Below are positions 38,343 through 51,200 of a stretch of DNA of 64,000 bases, piece by piece. Every line of letters begins with the position of its first letter. The stretch's first letter is position 1. The position numbers and the translations under genes are program-made. The notes beneath the pieces are model-generated. The model was not told where the DNA came from. It did no database searches and worked only from the letters and a program-made list of their open reading frames with translations. Source of the DNA: Elmis aenea (lineage: Eukaryota; Arthropoda; Insecta; Coleoptera; Elmidae); contig OX393577.1 in NCBI GenBank assembly GCA_947652605.1, positions 27,779,466-27,843,465 of the forward strand, written 5' to 3'.

Positions 38343-39980
38343 ATCACACGTGTAAATGCGCATGCAGATTAAGCAGACTCCTCAAAATGTTTAAAATTTC
38401 TTTAAGGGATCTAGTAACAAAAATGAAAAACTGTAAAGTGTAAATATTTATAATAGTTTGTTAAAAATGTCTGTAAAGCTTCGCGCGGTTTTTATAAAGC
38501 AAAAATTAATATACCTACTGTATAATCAGAAATGCTTGAATTTGGTAATCAGGTTTCGATTTTGCTTAAAATTTTCATGTACAGGAAATGTTAAATTCTG
38601 TAGGTTTCAAATACGTCATTACAATAACTGTCTAAAACTATACTTAAGTTGCTTAGATAAGGATCATTTTAACATCTATTAAACATTAGCTCAAATTAAA
38701 ATTGAATTGTAAGCATTTTTGTGATGCCAAATATATTAAAATCGAAATATTTAAACTTGTTTCTCCTTAAACTTGAATATTTGGAAATTCAGTCTCCACC
38801 GAACTTACTGTACCTAATTCGTGTCTTTTTTTAATAGCTGACCAGGATTGTTGTAGATTATATAAATCTAAGCAAATACATCTTCTAGAAGTGACATATT
38901 AATAAAAGAAGTACAAGTTTTCTTCTCAATCAGTATGGCATTTCACAAGGGTCTATCTTGGGCCCTCACCTCTAATTATACCAGCCAAAGGTTTGTGTTG
39001 AATAAATGAATATATTGAAAAAAATAGTGTTTTTATGGGTTCGTTTTACTTCAACTTGTATTGTGAAACTTATTTAGCATAAGAGTTGCGAAACTAAATT
39101 TAACAGCAAGATCGAACACCAAAAATTTAAATTACAAGACATGCCACCATCGGGGATTAAGTTATCTCTGCAAACTTCTGGCGATTTTTAAATCACACGT
39201 TAACACTTTTTTTTACACTACTGTGCCTTAACTAATGTTCAATTTGCAGGGTGGCGCAATAGAAGTGAACGGGTTTTAAACATTTACATCAAGTATATTT
39301 TTAAATTAATAATATTATTTATTTAAATTAATTATATGATAAGAAATTACATATGAGCTCGAATGTATGGAGTTTTTTTAAATCTACTTATGGAACACTA
39401 CGTCGCGCAAATGACCTCCATTTTATGTCTCACAAAATTTTGCTCTGTTTAAAGCATTTTTCTTGTTCTTTACAAGGTCTAACAAGAAAAATTCTTAACC
39501 TTTTCGGTGCGCAATGCTTTTAGTTTTTCTGTGCCTGCAGTGCGCCTAACTTTCAAATGCGGTAACGTTCGGGCGAGAACTCGTCTCGAGCATCTCAGGC
39601 CGCGTAAAAATTTGGCGAATATATTCGTCCAGAGCACTGAAAAGGTTAAAAAATAAAATTAAAAAGTTATGAATTTTAAAATGGTGTCGTTTCTTTTCCG
39701 CCACCCTGTATTACCAGACAACAATGCCTACGTATTTTAAAACTCCAACATGTTTTTATCTAATCGTGTGAACGATCGCACCCCAATTGTTGTCAATCGC
39801 TATCATGTGCTTCATATTTTTCCAAAGTTGAACATTTGTTATCTATCGGAACCATTTAAATGTTTTAAAAGTTAGTACTGCTACGGCCGTTAGTAAAAAT
39901 TATTTTACTGTTGTAAAACCACTCCAGAAAACAAACTGCAATAGCATTTCCAACTTTGCAACAGTTCTTTTTTTGTTAAA
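38343..39980. repeat. Intergenic DNA with a 465-bp inverted-end repeat
   Basis: At about 39247-39711 the segment starts CAGGGTGGCGCAATAGAA and ends with the complement of CAGGGTGGCGGAAAAGAA, so it looks like a short terminal-inverted-repeat element. No clear target duplication or transposase was found. The remainder is AT-rich without a recognised gene. Confidence 0.5.
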
Positions 39981-40206
39981 ATCTTCGTTCCCGGGTTGGG
40001 AACCGCGTCTTCTTTGATTATGTAACGTTTCGACCATACTGTCTTGGTCTTTTTCAAACCACTGATTTGGTAAATTTCTTGTTATTTATATATCTGGCTG
40101 TGGAAGCGTGGCGTTCCGCTTGATGAATTCGTTTCGCCCCAGCGATTTTATGAGGACCGGCTGTATCTCTATTGAAGTTGTTAGGGTTTTTGTACGCGAA
40201 ACATTA

Positions 40207-41552
40207 AAATTCTACCATCTGATAAAGGCAATGCCACCGTAATTATGGACAGCAGAGAATACAACAGAACAGTTCAAGAATCTACGTACCGAAAATTGAA
40301 GAGAGACCCCACCGAGATCATAGAACGGCTGGTCAACGCTGCATTAAAAACTTCTTCCAATCCAACGGAACACCACAAAAACCTAACACCAACCGAATGC
40401 AGAACTCCAAAACTGTATTGCCTACCGAATATTCACAAACAAGACGTACCGCTTAGACCAATAGTGAGCGCCATTGTATCAGCAACCCATCCTCTTGCTA
40501 GATATCTCGTCAGGACACTACAGAACTTCATTGGACAATCGAATCATCATATTCGAAACATTTCATTCAGAAGCTACAACTGCTTAACGTAAACGACAAC
40601 GACATCATGGTTAGCTTCGACGTTGCATCATTTACCAATATACCGGTAATAGAAGTAGTAGAATTTGGCTAGGGAACGACTGATTTCAAACTACCTCGAT
40701 GGCAACAGCCGCCCTAATACAGCTATGCGCACAGTCCATCTACTTCACCTTTGAGGAAGCAAACCACTGGAGCAGCCATGCCTCACCATTATCACCAGCA
40801 CTCGCCAACCTGTAGATGAAAGCCATCGGAGCAAGCCCTACATTCTAATAGATTAAGGCCTAAACACTGGTTTCCATAGTGTAGATGACACCTTCATCAT
40901 CTGGGAACTTGGCACTGAATCACTTCAATAATACCTAAAACCTATAAACATCTTACACAAGGACATCAAATTTACGATAGAGGAAGAGAAGAATGGAACT
41001 TTATCTTTCCTGGACGTACTAGTGAAAAGAGAAGCCAACGGGAAACCAAACCACAGCGTTTACCGCAAACCAACCCACACCAACCGGTATTTAGACTAAA
41101 CGCTGCATCGCACCACCACCCGGCTCAAAAACAATCAACACGTTAATCCACAGAGTTAAGGAAATTTATACCCCAGAGACTATCCACCAAGAAGAAATAA
41201 ACATGATTACAAGAACTCTGTAGGAAAACGGTTATCAATAATGACATATAGATACCTACTTCGAGCTATACAGAAAAATGCCACGCCAAAAGAAAAAGAA
41301 AAGAAGGACTACATCGCTACATATTACCTACCTTACATCGGAGGAATAACCAAGAAAATATCGAAAATACTCCAGAAGCACATCATAAAAGTCTTCAATG
41401 TTCCAGTGACGCTGTCCAATAAACTAAGAAGAACTCCTGGCTCAGGAGTAAATCACCTGGGCATTTACAGCATACCTGCTCCTAAGGAAAAGTACCTATA
41501 CGTAGGACAGACTGGCAGGAGCATGAAGGGCAAACAAAAGGACAACAAGTAA
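40207..41552 (+). pseudogene. Penelope RT / GIY-YIG endonuclease ORF (degenerate)
   Basis: The longest open pieces are 40245-40592 (115 codons, RT fingers and palm with PLRPIVSAI) and 41241-41552 (103 codons, pre-endonuclease and GIY-YIG). Between them, in-frame stops interrupt sequence that still encodes recognisable RT pieces such as FDVASFTNIP near 40615 and SFLDVLV near 41005. In a live element the protein copies its RNA at the insertion site, using the endonuclease nick as primer. This copy could not make it. The GIY-YIG portion stops early, just after the GRS motif. Confidence 0.75.
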
Positions 41553-41937
41553 AAAAATCGGCAGTAGCAAAACATGCCCAAGGCATACCGTACTATTTGA
41601 CGAAACAAAATTATTGGCCCGCGCCAACTATTTCTGGCCATGACTATACAGGGAATCCATGGAAATCGTCAAGAACGATAACAACTTCAATAGAGATACA
41701 GGCTTGCCACTACCAAACATCTGGACACCGGTCATCATAAAATTGCTAAAACGAAACGAACTCATCAAGCGGAACGCCACACCTCCACAGCCAGAGATAA
41801 AAGCTCAACAAGAAATCTAACAAATCAGCCGAAAAGGGATTTCGAAAATACCTACAACGGCGGAACTGAGCCCTCGGCTCAGTTCCTTTAGTGTGAATTT
41901 TCTCTACCAAATCAGTCGTTTGAAAAAGACCACGATA

Positions 41938-43233
41938 ACGGGTGGGCTTAAAGTAAGTGGAATTATTTTATTATCGTTTATAGATAATATAACAAAACCG
42001 CAATGAAAAATTCCGTTTACAGTCAAAAATAAACAGTTACACTATTATTTCATTTAATTTATAAAATGGCAAATGGACCTCCCTCTTCGATTTTTCTTAA
42101 CTTAGATTTAACCTTCGCCATCATGTTCTGGACAACATCAAGGCTAACGTTTTTGATTTGCTTTTTGATTCTAGTTTGCAGTTGTTTCACCGATTTAGCC
42201 TCCCAGCCTTCACTATAAACAAGTCTTGACAGTATTGACCAAAAATCCTCAATAGGTCTTGCTTTGGGTATATTTGGAGGGTTAGCTTCTTTGGCTACAA
42301 AATTGATGTTTTTTTCTTTTAACCAATTTTGAGTTGTAGCAGCATAATGACTGCTAGTGGGTCAGACCAAAAGACTTATTCTACATCCTTATGATATGTT
42401 CTTACAAATTTCTCAACAATAGGTAAACACTCACGCTGATACGCCTGAGCGTTAATAGCAGGACCAGTCGAAGGTCTGATGACTGGTTGAGAAATGCTTT
42501 TATCCGAGATGACCACCCAGACCAAGACTTTTTGTGCAAATTTCGATTTTGGTTTATATTTGACGTCGTTTGGAACATTTTCTTTGTTGCTAGTGTAATA
42601 CCCATCGTTTCCTGGCAGATTGGTGTTTGTGAAAGAAAAATATTTTTCATCGTCCATAACGATGGAAATTTTTCCTGTTAAAAACTCTCTTCGTAATTTT
42701 CTACATTTCTTGGGTATTTCTTCTAATTGCTTTGCCGTGTATTTAGGAGTCTGCTTCCGTTTGTAATATCTAAGGTTGTTTTTTCTTAAAATATTTCGTA
42801 TGCAACCCCTAGAAACGCCATATTTCACCGCCAACTTGCGTTGTGATGCTCCAACTTTATTTTCAGCCCTTTATGTTACACCTCTTTGGTGTCTATTATT
42901 CTAACGGGGTGGTCTACCACTTTTTGGTCTTTCCTCAATAGAAATTCCCATTTTTCATCGTTTGATGATTTTATATAAAGTGGATCTTGCAACATTTTTT
43001 ATTTTAAAATGGTTCATTACCTCTTTTTTTGATAGTTGTCCAAGAAGTTTGTACACATGACGACGAAAATCAACTCGCTTTTCCATTGGACATACAAACA
43101 TAATAATTAACTACACCAAAATACACACACTGACATTCGGTGTCTCCGTTACACTTGTCAAACATCACATGCAATTGTTTGAGAAACAGTGCACTTGATT
43201 TTTAAAAAATCCACTTACTTTAAGCCCACCCGT
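41938..43233 (-). mobile_element. Tc1/mariner element, DD37E-like, nested in the Penelope element
   Basis: 1,296 bp with near-identical ends ACGGGTGGGCTTAAAGTAAG on both strands and TA duplications at 41936-41937 and 43234-43235. It lies inside the right inverted flank of the Penelope element. The flank sequence becomes continuous when the insert and one TA are removed. A broken transposase is on the minus strand. Confidence 0.88.
42065..43100 (-). pseudogene. Tc1/mariner transposase, frameshifted
   Basis: The longest open part is 42376-42834 (152 codons). It contains a helix-turn-helix remnant (KYGVSRGCIRNILRKNN) and the first catalytic region IVMDDEKYF, then VLVWVVIS. A stop and an indel follow. 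Beyond them on the same strand are FWSD, an SSHYA block and PNIPKARPIEDFW near 42240. Allowing for the indel, about 37 residues separate the second catalytic Asp from the Glu in PIEDFW, giving a DD37E-type triad. Fragments upstream near 42840-43090 look like the N-terminal DNA-binding part in other frames. The protein would catalyse cut-and-paste transposition; this copy is inactive. Confidence 0.8.
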
Positions 43234-43294
43234 TAGTATGGTCGAAACATCACGCAATCAAAGAAGACGCGGTTCCAAACCCGGGAACGAAGAT

Positions 43295-45265
43295 TGTAAC
43301 ATGGACAACGACCGCGAGAGCCTGAAGAATAAAATCGATTTTGTTTTACGAATACAAAACTGAATACTATACCGAAGACATGAAGTGAGATTAATATTTG
43401 ACTACACACTACACAGTACACACATACAGAACCGGTTGAAATTAGGGCTGCGGGCCAAATTCTAGAATTGCGATCGCCAACTGAAAGTAGGTACGAGATG
43501 TGGGCACGCCAATCATCAGCGCAATTTTAAAATTAGTCTCATCTTTCAACACCCAATATGCGCCTTAAAAGTTTTTAATTTTACTCAGCGGGTTACTAAA
43601 ATACTGTCAATTAAGTAAGTGGCGTGCAAACTTCATGTCGGTACACCAACTAGGTATATCTGAAAATAATAAAATTTTCTGTTCAACATTACCCTTGTGT
43701 ACAATTTGTTTACATTTTTTACTTCAATGAAGATATTTAAAACTAAAGTATGATAAGGTTATAGAACAAAATATTTTAAAATTACATGTCAACTGAATTA
43801 TTGTTTTGAATTAGAGGCGTATGGTGCCGAAAACAATCTTCAACCGAACCGAACCTATCTTCTGAACCGGTTCAATTGCGGAACAAAATCCGAATCGGCT
43901 AAATATTACGGTCGTAGATTTGTTAAAAACAATATAATAATTACACAGTAGGTATTCCAGTAATTTCTTATAAAAATTAAATTTTTAAATCTTCACGTTA
44001 GATAGCGCTCTCAGTTATTAGTTAGTACCTAGGAGTTCACTCACAAATTGTCAAAAAAATGTAATGATTCTTTGAAAATATTTACCTAATCTTTATTTTT
44101 TTAAATCCTATTTAACTATAATAATTTTAGCGTATTTTGAAAAATATTAATGTAAAATTGTGAATTCAACATAAACAAATTTAATTGTTTTTTTTACATT
44201 GCGTTTTTTTTACAGCTAAAAGTTTTCAGAAGTTCAAACACTTGTTTTCGTTAATGTTATCAGATAGCTTCGTTTGGTAATAAAATAAAGTTAATTATCT
44301 CACTGTAATTTAAAAAAAAAAACAGTAAACAGGAGGCATTTGTAATAATAATGACCGCATTTGTCATTGGCCTTACTAGAATCACGCCATTAAAGTATGT
44401 ATGAACCTAAGGATATTTTTAGAAAGAGTTATACACATTAAATAAAATTTTAAAATTGCAATTACATGTCATTTAATTCATTAAATGATATGTGCACAAA
44501 CAATTATAACAATTTAAAAGATGATTCAAGCAAAGCTAACGTATAAAAAATAATAAAATAATCCTAATCTAATTTACTGTGAAAGGACACATGCAGTTTC
44601 TAGCTACTTATTAAATTAACTTTAACTACGTTCATTTGATGTAAAAATATGTATTTAAAAATGTACTGGTATAAAATTATTAAAAAATAAGCATTTTTTT
44701 TAAATCTACTAAATCCTTTTTAGTTGTACAGTGAAATCTTAATCGAGCTTTCCTGTAATAATCGTTTACTAGCATGTGTCGTTTATATTATTGTCTCGAA
44801 TAAATTCAGTATAAAACAAGCAAAAATAAGATCGCATAGATCGTACCCCTATCCATCGTTTTACCGCATTATTTGTTAACAGTATTGCAGCTTTTCTACT
44901 ATTTTACTGGATGGGTCGTTTGTTCATAATAAAAAAATACATTTGGATACGACCTTATTTTTTTATTTTTTATTACACATACTTTGTGTACGTGTATGTA
45001 TTTATGTAGTATATGAGCAAATAGTTTTTGGGGTAATAAACATTTAGGTATGCTAATTTTTTTCGTATGTTTCCCATTTATGGTTTTCAGGTTTTTATTG
45101 TTTTGTTCAAAAAGCCCCTTTAAGGAAGGTAGATAGAGCTTTTACTGTATTGTGCAAAATATTTTGAATGATAAATCTTGATTAGCGTTAATAAACGGTG
45201 TTTTTTTTTAAAATTAATCATAGGTTTATAAATAAAACCAAGTTAAACATGATAATATTTTTCAG
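43295..45265. other. AT-rich DNA upstream of the CLOCK coding start
   Basis: No coding exon or bounded element. An acceptor-like TATTTTTCAG ends at 45265 just before the CLOCK start codon, so part of this stretch is probably the last 5' UTR intron of CLOCK. The promoter itself could not be located. Confidence 0.5.
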
Positions 45266-45272
45266 TGACACG

Positions 45273-48200
45273 ATGGACGATGATTCTGATGAAAAAGATT
45301 CGAAACGGTGAGCTACAAAGTGATTATAGTAACAGGTTATAATTTTCTAATAGGAGTTGTTCTAGCAGAAAATCGAGAAATCTCAGTGAGAAGAAACGAA
45401 GAGATCAATTCAATTTGTTGGTCAATGAATTAAGTTCCATGGTTTCCACTGGTGGAAGAAAAATGGACAAATCGACTGTTTTAAAATCCACAATATCGTT
45501 TCTTAAAAATCATAATGGTACGTATATATTACAAAATCGATTAATTCATTAGGTGCAAAATTAAGCGATTGAATTTTTTTGAGCAAAGTATTATAAAATT
45601 TTACTCTTTCAGAAATAGCTGTAAGATCTCGCGTTCATGAAATTCAAGAAGACTGGAAACCTTCGTTTTTGACCAATGAAGAATTTACTCATCTCGTATT
45701 AGAAGCTGTTGATGGATTTATTATGGTATTCTCATCTTCAGGCCAAATATTTTACGCTTCTGAAAGCATCACATCGCTTCTTGGTCATTTACCTGTAAGT
45801 TATCTTTTATATACACGCGCCTTTTTTATCAGATTTAGTCGATATTATGCTACAATTAAAAATATTTTCTTTGACCTATAACCCATAATACTTTCAATAT
45901 TATGTGTTTATGATTGTCATTGACCGTCAATATTGTGACATGCGTTGCTATTTTGAGCACTGAGACGTTTTAATGCTTTATTCACTGATCACTCCTAATG
46001 TTTCAAACTTAAATGTCTCGTATAATTTCTAAACTGAGCAAGCATCCGGTGCACTTCGTAATAACCTAATAGAATACATTAGTTACCAAGTCACTTGTTC
46101 TCTGATTGTTTTCGTTATAGAATGATGTTCTCAACATGACAATCTATGAATTGGCGTCCGAAGAGGAACAAAGTAGTCTTTACAATGCATTATTTAGTCC
46201 TGCAGAAGAAGAAGGACAAGTTTCGTTTTCGTGTCATTTACGAAGAGGAGGCCCTGGTTGCAAACAACGTGATTCTTATGAATTTGTTCATTTCGTAGGA
46301 TATTTTAGTAAGTTTATGTTTATATTGGCCTTCTGTTTATTCTGTATGGTATAATTCTGAAAATTATCTTTATTTTCGAAATGTCGATATTATGTAATAT
46401 GTCAACGTTTCGTCTACTGAGCTAAAAGACACCTTCCGTACATTTACAACAAAAATGTTGTTTATGTGTTATAGCTAACGTCTAAATATTTTACAACAGC
46501 TACTGTTTTTTGCCTACAGTTAATGTTAATAGTTAAAATTGCATAAAATGCACCTAATTATATTAATAAATGAACTTGTTATATGTTTATTCATAAAAAA
46601 TTAATGCCCAGTTGCTTAACACAAGTTTAAACAAATAATAATTGATGCACCGTAAGTCGTTTTATTGTTATTTAATTTACAAAGTAGTACTTTAAATTAA
46701 TAAAGGCTATAAACTATTCATAAATACATTTTTAGCTACAGACGATTAAACGTGCTGCAAATAAAAGGTCAATAGTAAGTTTATGTGCATTTTTGTGTTT
46801 AAAATCCTTGACTACACCTGCGCGTGTTATTTATTATATAATTTCTCACTCACGTGAATTACAAATACCTTCAGTATTAAGTATCAAGTACTTTTACTTG
46901 CCAATAATAGAAATGAAAGTATAACTGTAAACGCGCGATAAAGTTTACAGTTTTTTCATCTGAGGAAAAATTATACTTCGCTGAAGGTCTTGCTGTATAT
47001 GACATGAAATTCCTCAAAATAATAAACACTTTTATGGATAAGGCGTTTATATGACAGTAATAAGTAATTTTCAAACCAAATTTATAAATCATTTTTTTAA
47101 TCTGCAAACAGTTATAGTGTGACACTGTGACGGGCCGTACAGAGTGGTCCAAATTCGTTGAGATTACGTGTGTATCTCGCTTAATTTTCAAGGTAAAAAT
47201 ACGGTTAAATTATCAAAAATGTTTTTTTGAGTTTTTTGGCCCTTTTGAAGTGTTACATGTTTTAGTGACTGATGCGTCAGTATTTGTTTTATGTTATTCA
47301 TTTAAAAGTAGATAAAATAACACTGAAGTAAAATAAAAATACCTGATAACAGGCGGGGTGTCATAATAGATTCAAGAAGAAAAGTGCTTTTATGTTTAGG
47401 TGTAATGAGTTTTTATTGTACAAAACATACATTATTGTATCGATTTGGATGAACTTTGGCATGCGATGCACTCACACAGTTTTAAAGTATTTAGTCAAAA
47501 TTAGTTAATTGAAAAAGTTTTACTGCTTTTAAGTAACTTTAAAATAATATTAACAAATAATTCTTTTTTCAAATAACGATTGTACAAAAGCAGGATAGAT
47601 ATGGAAGCAAAAATCTGTAAATGGCAGCAATTTTTTCTGCTTTCGTTTTTTCTGCTAACCGATGCCTTCTTTTGTATTTTAATTTACACTTTGCGAAGTA
47701 AAAAACAATATAAAAATACATGATCTTTTTTAAGTAACAGTTGAAAGTAATTAATATTGAAAACACGATTATTTTTGTAAGCTGTAAAAAATGTTATCAA
47801 TTAAGCCATAATCAACTGTTTGGAAAATGGCCTGTTTTAAATTCCTAATAACTGTGTGAAATATTATCATTATTTCCACTTTGCAGGGTCTGATGCTGAT
47901 ATGGTTCAAGCAGACAATAGATATAGTGGATATTCCGGGGAAGCAGATACAAGGTAACCGTTTTAATAATATAAATAGACTATCGATTAGTTGTCTTTAG
48001 ATTTTATGCAGATAATTTACAGGGCTACAAAATCGAAATGTAAAATTAATTTTAAGTTGAACAAAATAATTAAATTAGAAAAGCTTCATTACGACTTGAA
48101 TACATTTCTAGAAATGAACGACATGGGCGAAGACGTTTCATTTTTTTAAGTATAAAATAATAGAATATGAAAAAACAATGGCAAAAATATAATCAAAAAG

Positions 48201-51200
48201 AATTTCGATCAACGTTTAACGTAGTTCGTTAAAAATAATTGCATTAATTTTTAATTGTTACTTTTCCAGACTGGTATTTGTCGGTACGGGAAGACTCCAA
48301 ACCCCACAGTTAATTAGAGAAATGTCAGTAATAGATTCCAGTAAAAGCGAATTTACTTCCCGACATAGTTTAGAATGGAAATTTTTATTTTTGGACCACC
48401 GAGCACCTCCAATAATAGGTTATCTACCATTCGAATTGCTAGGGACCTCTGGATATGACTATTATCATACAGATGATTTAGAAAAAGTAGTAAATTGTCA
48501 TGAGGCTCTAATGCAGAAGGGCGAAGGCACATCGTGTCATTATAGATTTTTAACTAAAGGCCAACAGTGGATTTGGTTGCAGACTAGATTTTATATTACA
48601 TATCATCAGTGGAATTCCAAGCCAGAATTTATTGTTTGTACTCACAGAGTCATAAGGTAAGAAAAACGTTCACCGAAATGATATGACGGTGCTGTAACGT
48701 AATTTTGTTAGGACTTACATCACAAAAGTGAAGTATTATTTAGAATAATACAGCTTATCATTAAAGTAGGGCATTGTGATAACTAAAAAACTCCAAAATT
48801 GCATTTGTATTACATAAAATCACTTAAAGATCCCATTACAACACAAAAATTTTTAGTCACTGATATTATCACGCATCACATTAATATTAGGCTCTTGACG
48901 AAAAATCTCAACCAAAACATAGTAGGTACCTGACTTTTTTTTAACTAAAAAGAAGAAAAAAAAATATTGTAAAGCGAAATTTAATTAATCACGTTACTGC
49001 ATACATTACAAACCTTTTTTTTTTGTTAATGTTAATAAACAGCAAATTTTTGTATAAATGCACACAGCGTAAAAACTCCATCCATATACCTTCTTTATTT
49101 TAAGAGATAGAGCTTTGCTGTTAATGCAAAATATTTTTAATCACTTTTCAATACTTCTGTCGTATAATATTTTTTTCACAGGCTACTTTGATCTAATAGT
49201 GACTTCATTCACAAAAAACAATTTCGTAAAAGATAGTTTAAATAATATATTTTGCCTTATAAAATTCTCACAGCTTTTAAATAATATATTTGAAAATATA
49301 GGGTGCTATTATTGTAAGAAAATTAAATGCAAAATTAAATTTTAAAATTGTATCAAAATAATCTAATAAATAACACTTTTAAGAAGAATTTGCGACTCTT
49401 TAAATATTTTATAATCAGTACTAAGCTTTATCTCTCAAAATTAAAAGGTTACAGGGCTGAAGAATTATACGTATTATTGAAACACCCTGCATTTTAGCTT
49501 TGAGGTATATAACATTTGGGATTTAATAACTTGCTCAGGAAGTTTTTTCTCCAAACAAACAAAATAATATTTCCATAATATTTTTTAAAACTTTTTTTCC
49601 ATTACATAGTTACACTGACGTTTTAAAACAAAATTATAAAGAAGAAGAGGGCGGAGAACTACCCGACGAACTCTCACCAACTTCAGGCAGTAGCGCACCT
49701 GCAGTGTGGCAAAATAAAAGCAGCAAGGGAAGGTTTAGCCAGGAAGCTGGTTCAGATTGCACCTCCATGTCAGCGGATTCTCCGGCATCAAAACTTTCTG
49801 TGATGACGCAGCAATCTGCAGTAAGTGTGACAACAAAGACTTTTTGGTTCAAGCCCTCGAAAGCACAGATACGGCAATGTAATATGTTGTCAAACCTACT
49901 CTATACAGGGTGTTTCTGAACGATGTAGCAAAATTTTTACTGGTGAATCTACATTGAAAAATAGAATGATTTTGTCAATCATGCCTTATAGAAAGTTGCA
50001 TCGTTGCTAAGTTACAGCCCATGAAGAGGGGATGAAAAATTGTCGTTTTATTGATAAATCAAGAACGCTTTGACCTACAACATATATATTTGGCACGTAT
50101 TCTACAATAGGCAAGCGTGTTCTTATGTATAAGTTTGAGCGAAATATCACCATAGGGGGCGCTACAATCGATAATAGCAGAGAAAAAACCTGCTGCTTTT
50201 TTTTGTCGATCGTAATTTCAATTTTTTATTGTAACAGTCGGATAGGAAGGTCTAAAATGTATATTTTTAGTAACCTAATGTTTTTTGATAGGAGCGATCG
50301 TTTAGGAGAAAAACTCGATTTTATTAAAATATAACTCTGAGATTTATTAAAAATATTTAACAAAAACTAGTTTACTGTCAATTAACAAACAAAACAAATG
50401 TAGTCAGATGTCATATTTTCGTTTATTGTAACAATGATTTTTAGTTGTGTTAGTAATTTTTATGTTTTTTATTAGTTATTTATTATGTCCAGTTTAATTT
50501 GTATAAAACATGATTTTGTTAAATATTTTCAATAAATCTCAGAGTTATATTTTAATAAAATCGAGTTTTTCTCCTAAACGATGGCTCCTATCAAAAAACT
50601 TTAAGTTACTAAAAATGTACATTTTAGACCTACCTATCCGACTGTTACAATAAAAAATTGAAACTACGATCGATAAAAAAAAACAGCAGGTTTTTTCTCT
50701 GCTATTATCGATTGTAGCGCCCCCTATGGTGATATTTCGCTCAAACTTATGCATAAGAACACGCTTGCCTATTGTAGAATACGTGCCAAATATAAATGTT
50801 GTAGGTCAAAGCGTTCTTGATTTATAAATAAAACAACAATTTTTCATCCCCTCTTCATGGGGCTGTAACTTAGCAACGATGCAACTTTCTATAAGGCATG
50901 ATGGGCTAAATCATTCTATTTTTCAATGTAGATTCACCAGTAGAAATTATGCTACATCGTTCAAAAACACCCTGTATACAGGGTGTTTCATAATTGAATG
51001 CTGATCCTTAGGGGTATTATTCCTTGGATGATTTTAAGAAAAAAAGTTTATATCAATGTAGGTCCGCAACCGCCGTATTTTTGAGATACAGGGTGTTAAA
51101 AGTTTACTCGAAAACCGTTCGTCGGACAAAAAAAAGTCAAGAGGCCATTTTTACTAAGAGATAAATGACATTTATTTTGAAAAAAAAACAGTGGCATATC

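Larger units (their letters stand above)
39981..43294 (+). mobile_element. Penelope-like retroelement with inverted flanks
   Basis: On the + strand, fragments of a Penelope-type polyprotein are in order. From about 40207 comes LPSDKGNATVIMD, then PKLYCLPNIHK and PLRPIVS (reverse transcriptase), then after several stops a C-terminal part at 41241-41552. That part carries YLPYIGGITKKI and a GIY-YIG endonuclease start, GIYSIP at 41460 and YVGQTGRS. RT plus GIY-YIG is diagnostic of Penelope-like elements. The reading frame is broken repeatedly, so it is dead. The first about 80 bp (39981-40059, with CCCGGGTTGGGAACCGCGTC) recur inverted at the right end (41920-41937 plus 43236-43294), as in Penelope elements with an inverted LTR copy. 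A mariner insertion splits that right copy. Confidence 0.85.

Noticed and set aside
50125..50754. Two near-identical 69-codon open frames on opposite strands
   Set aside because: They are the two arms of a fold-back element read on opposite strands, not a gene pair.
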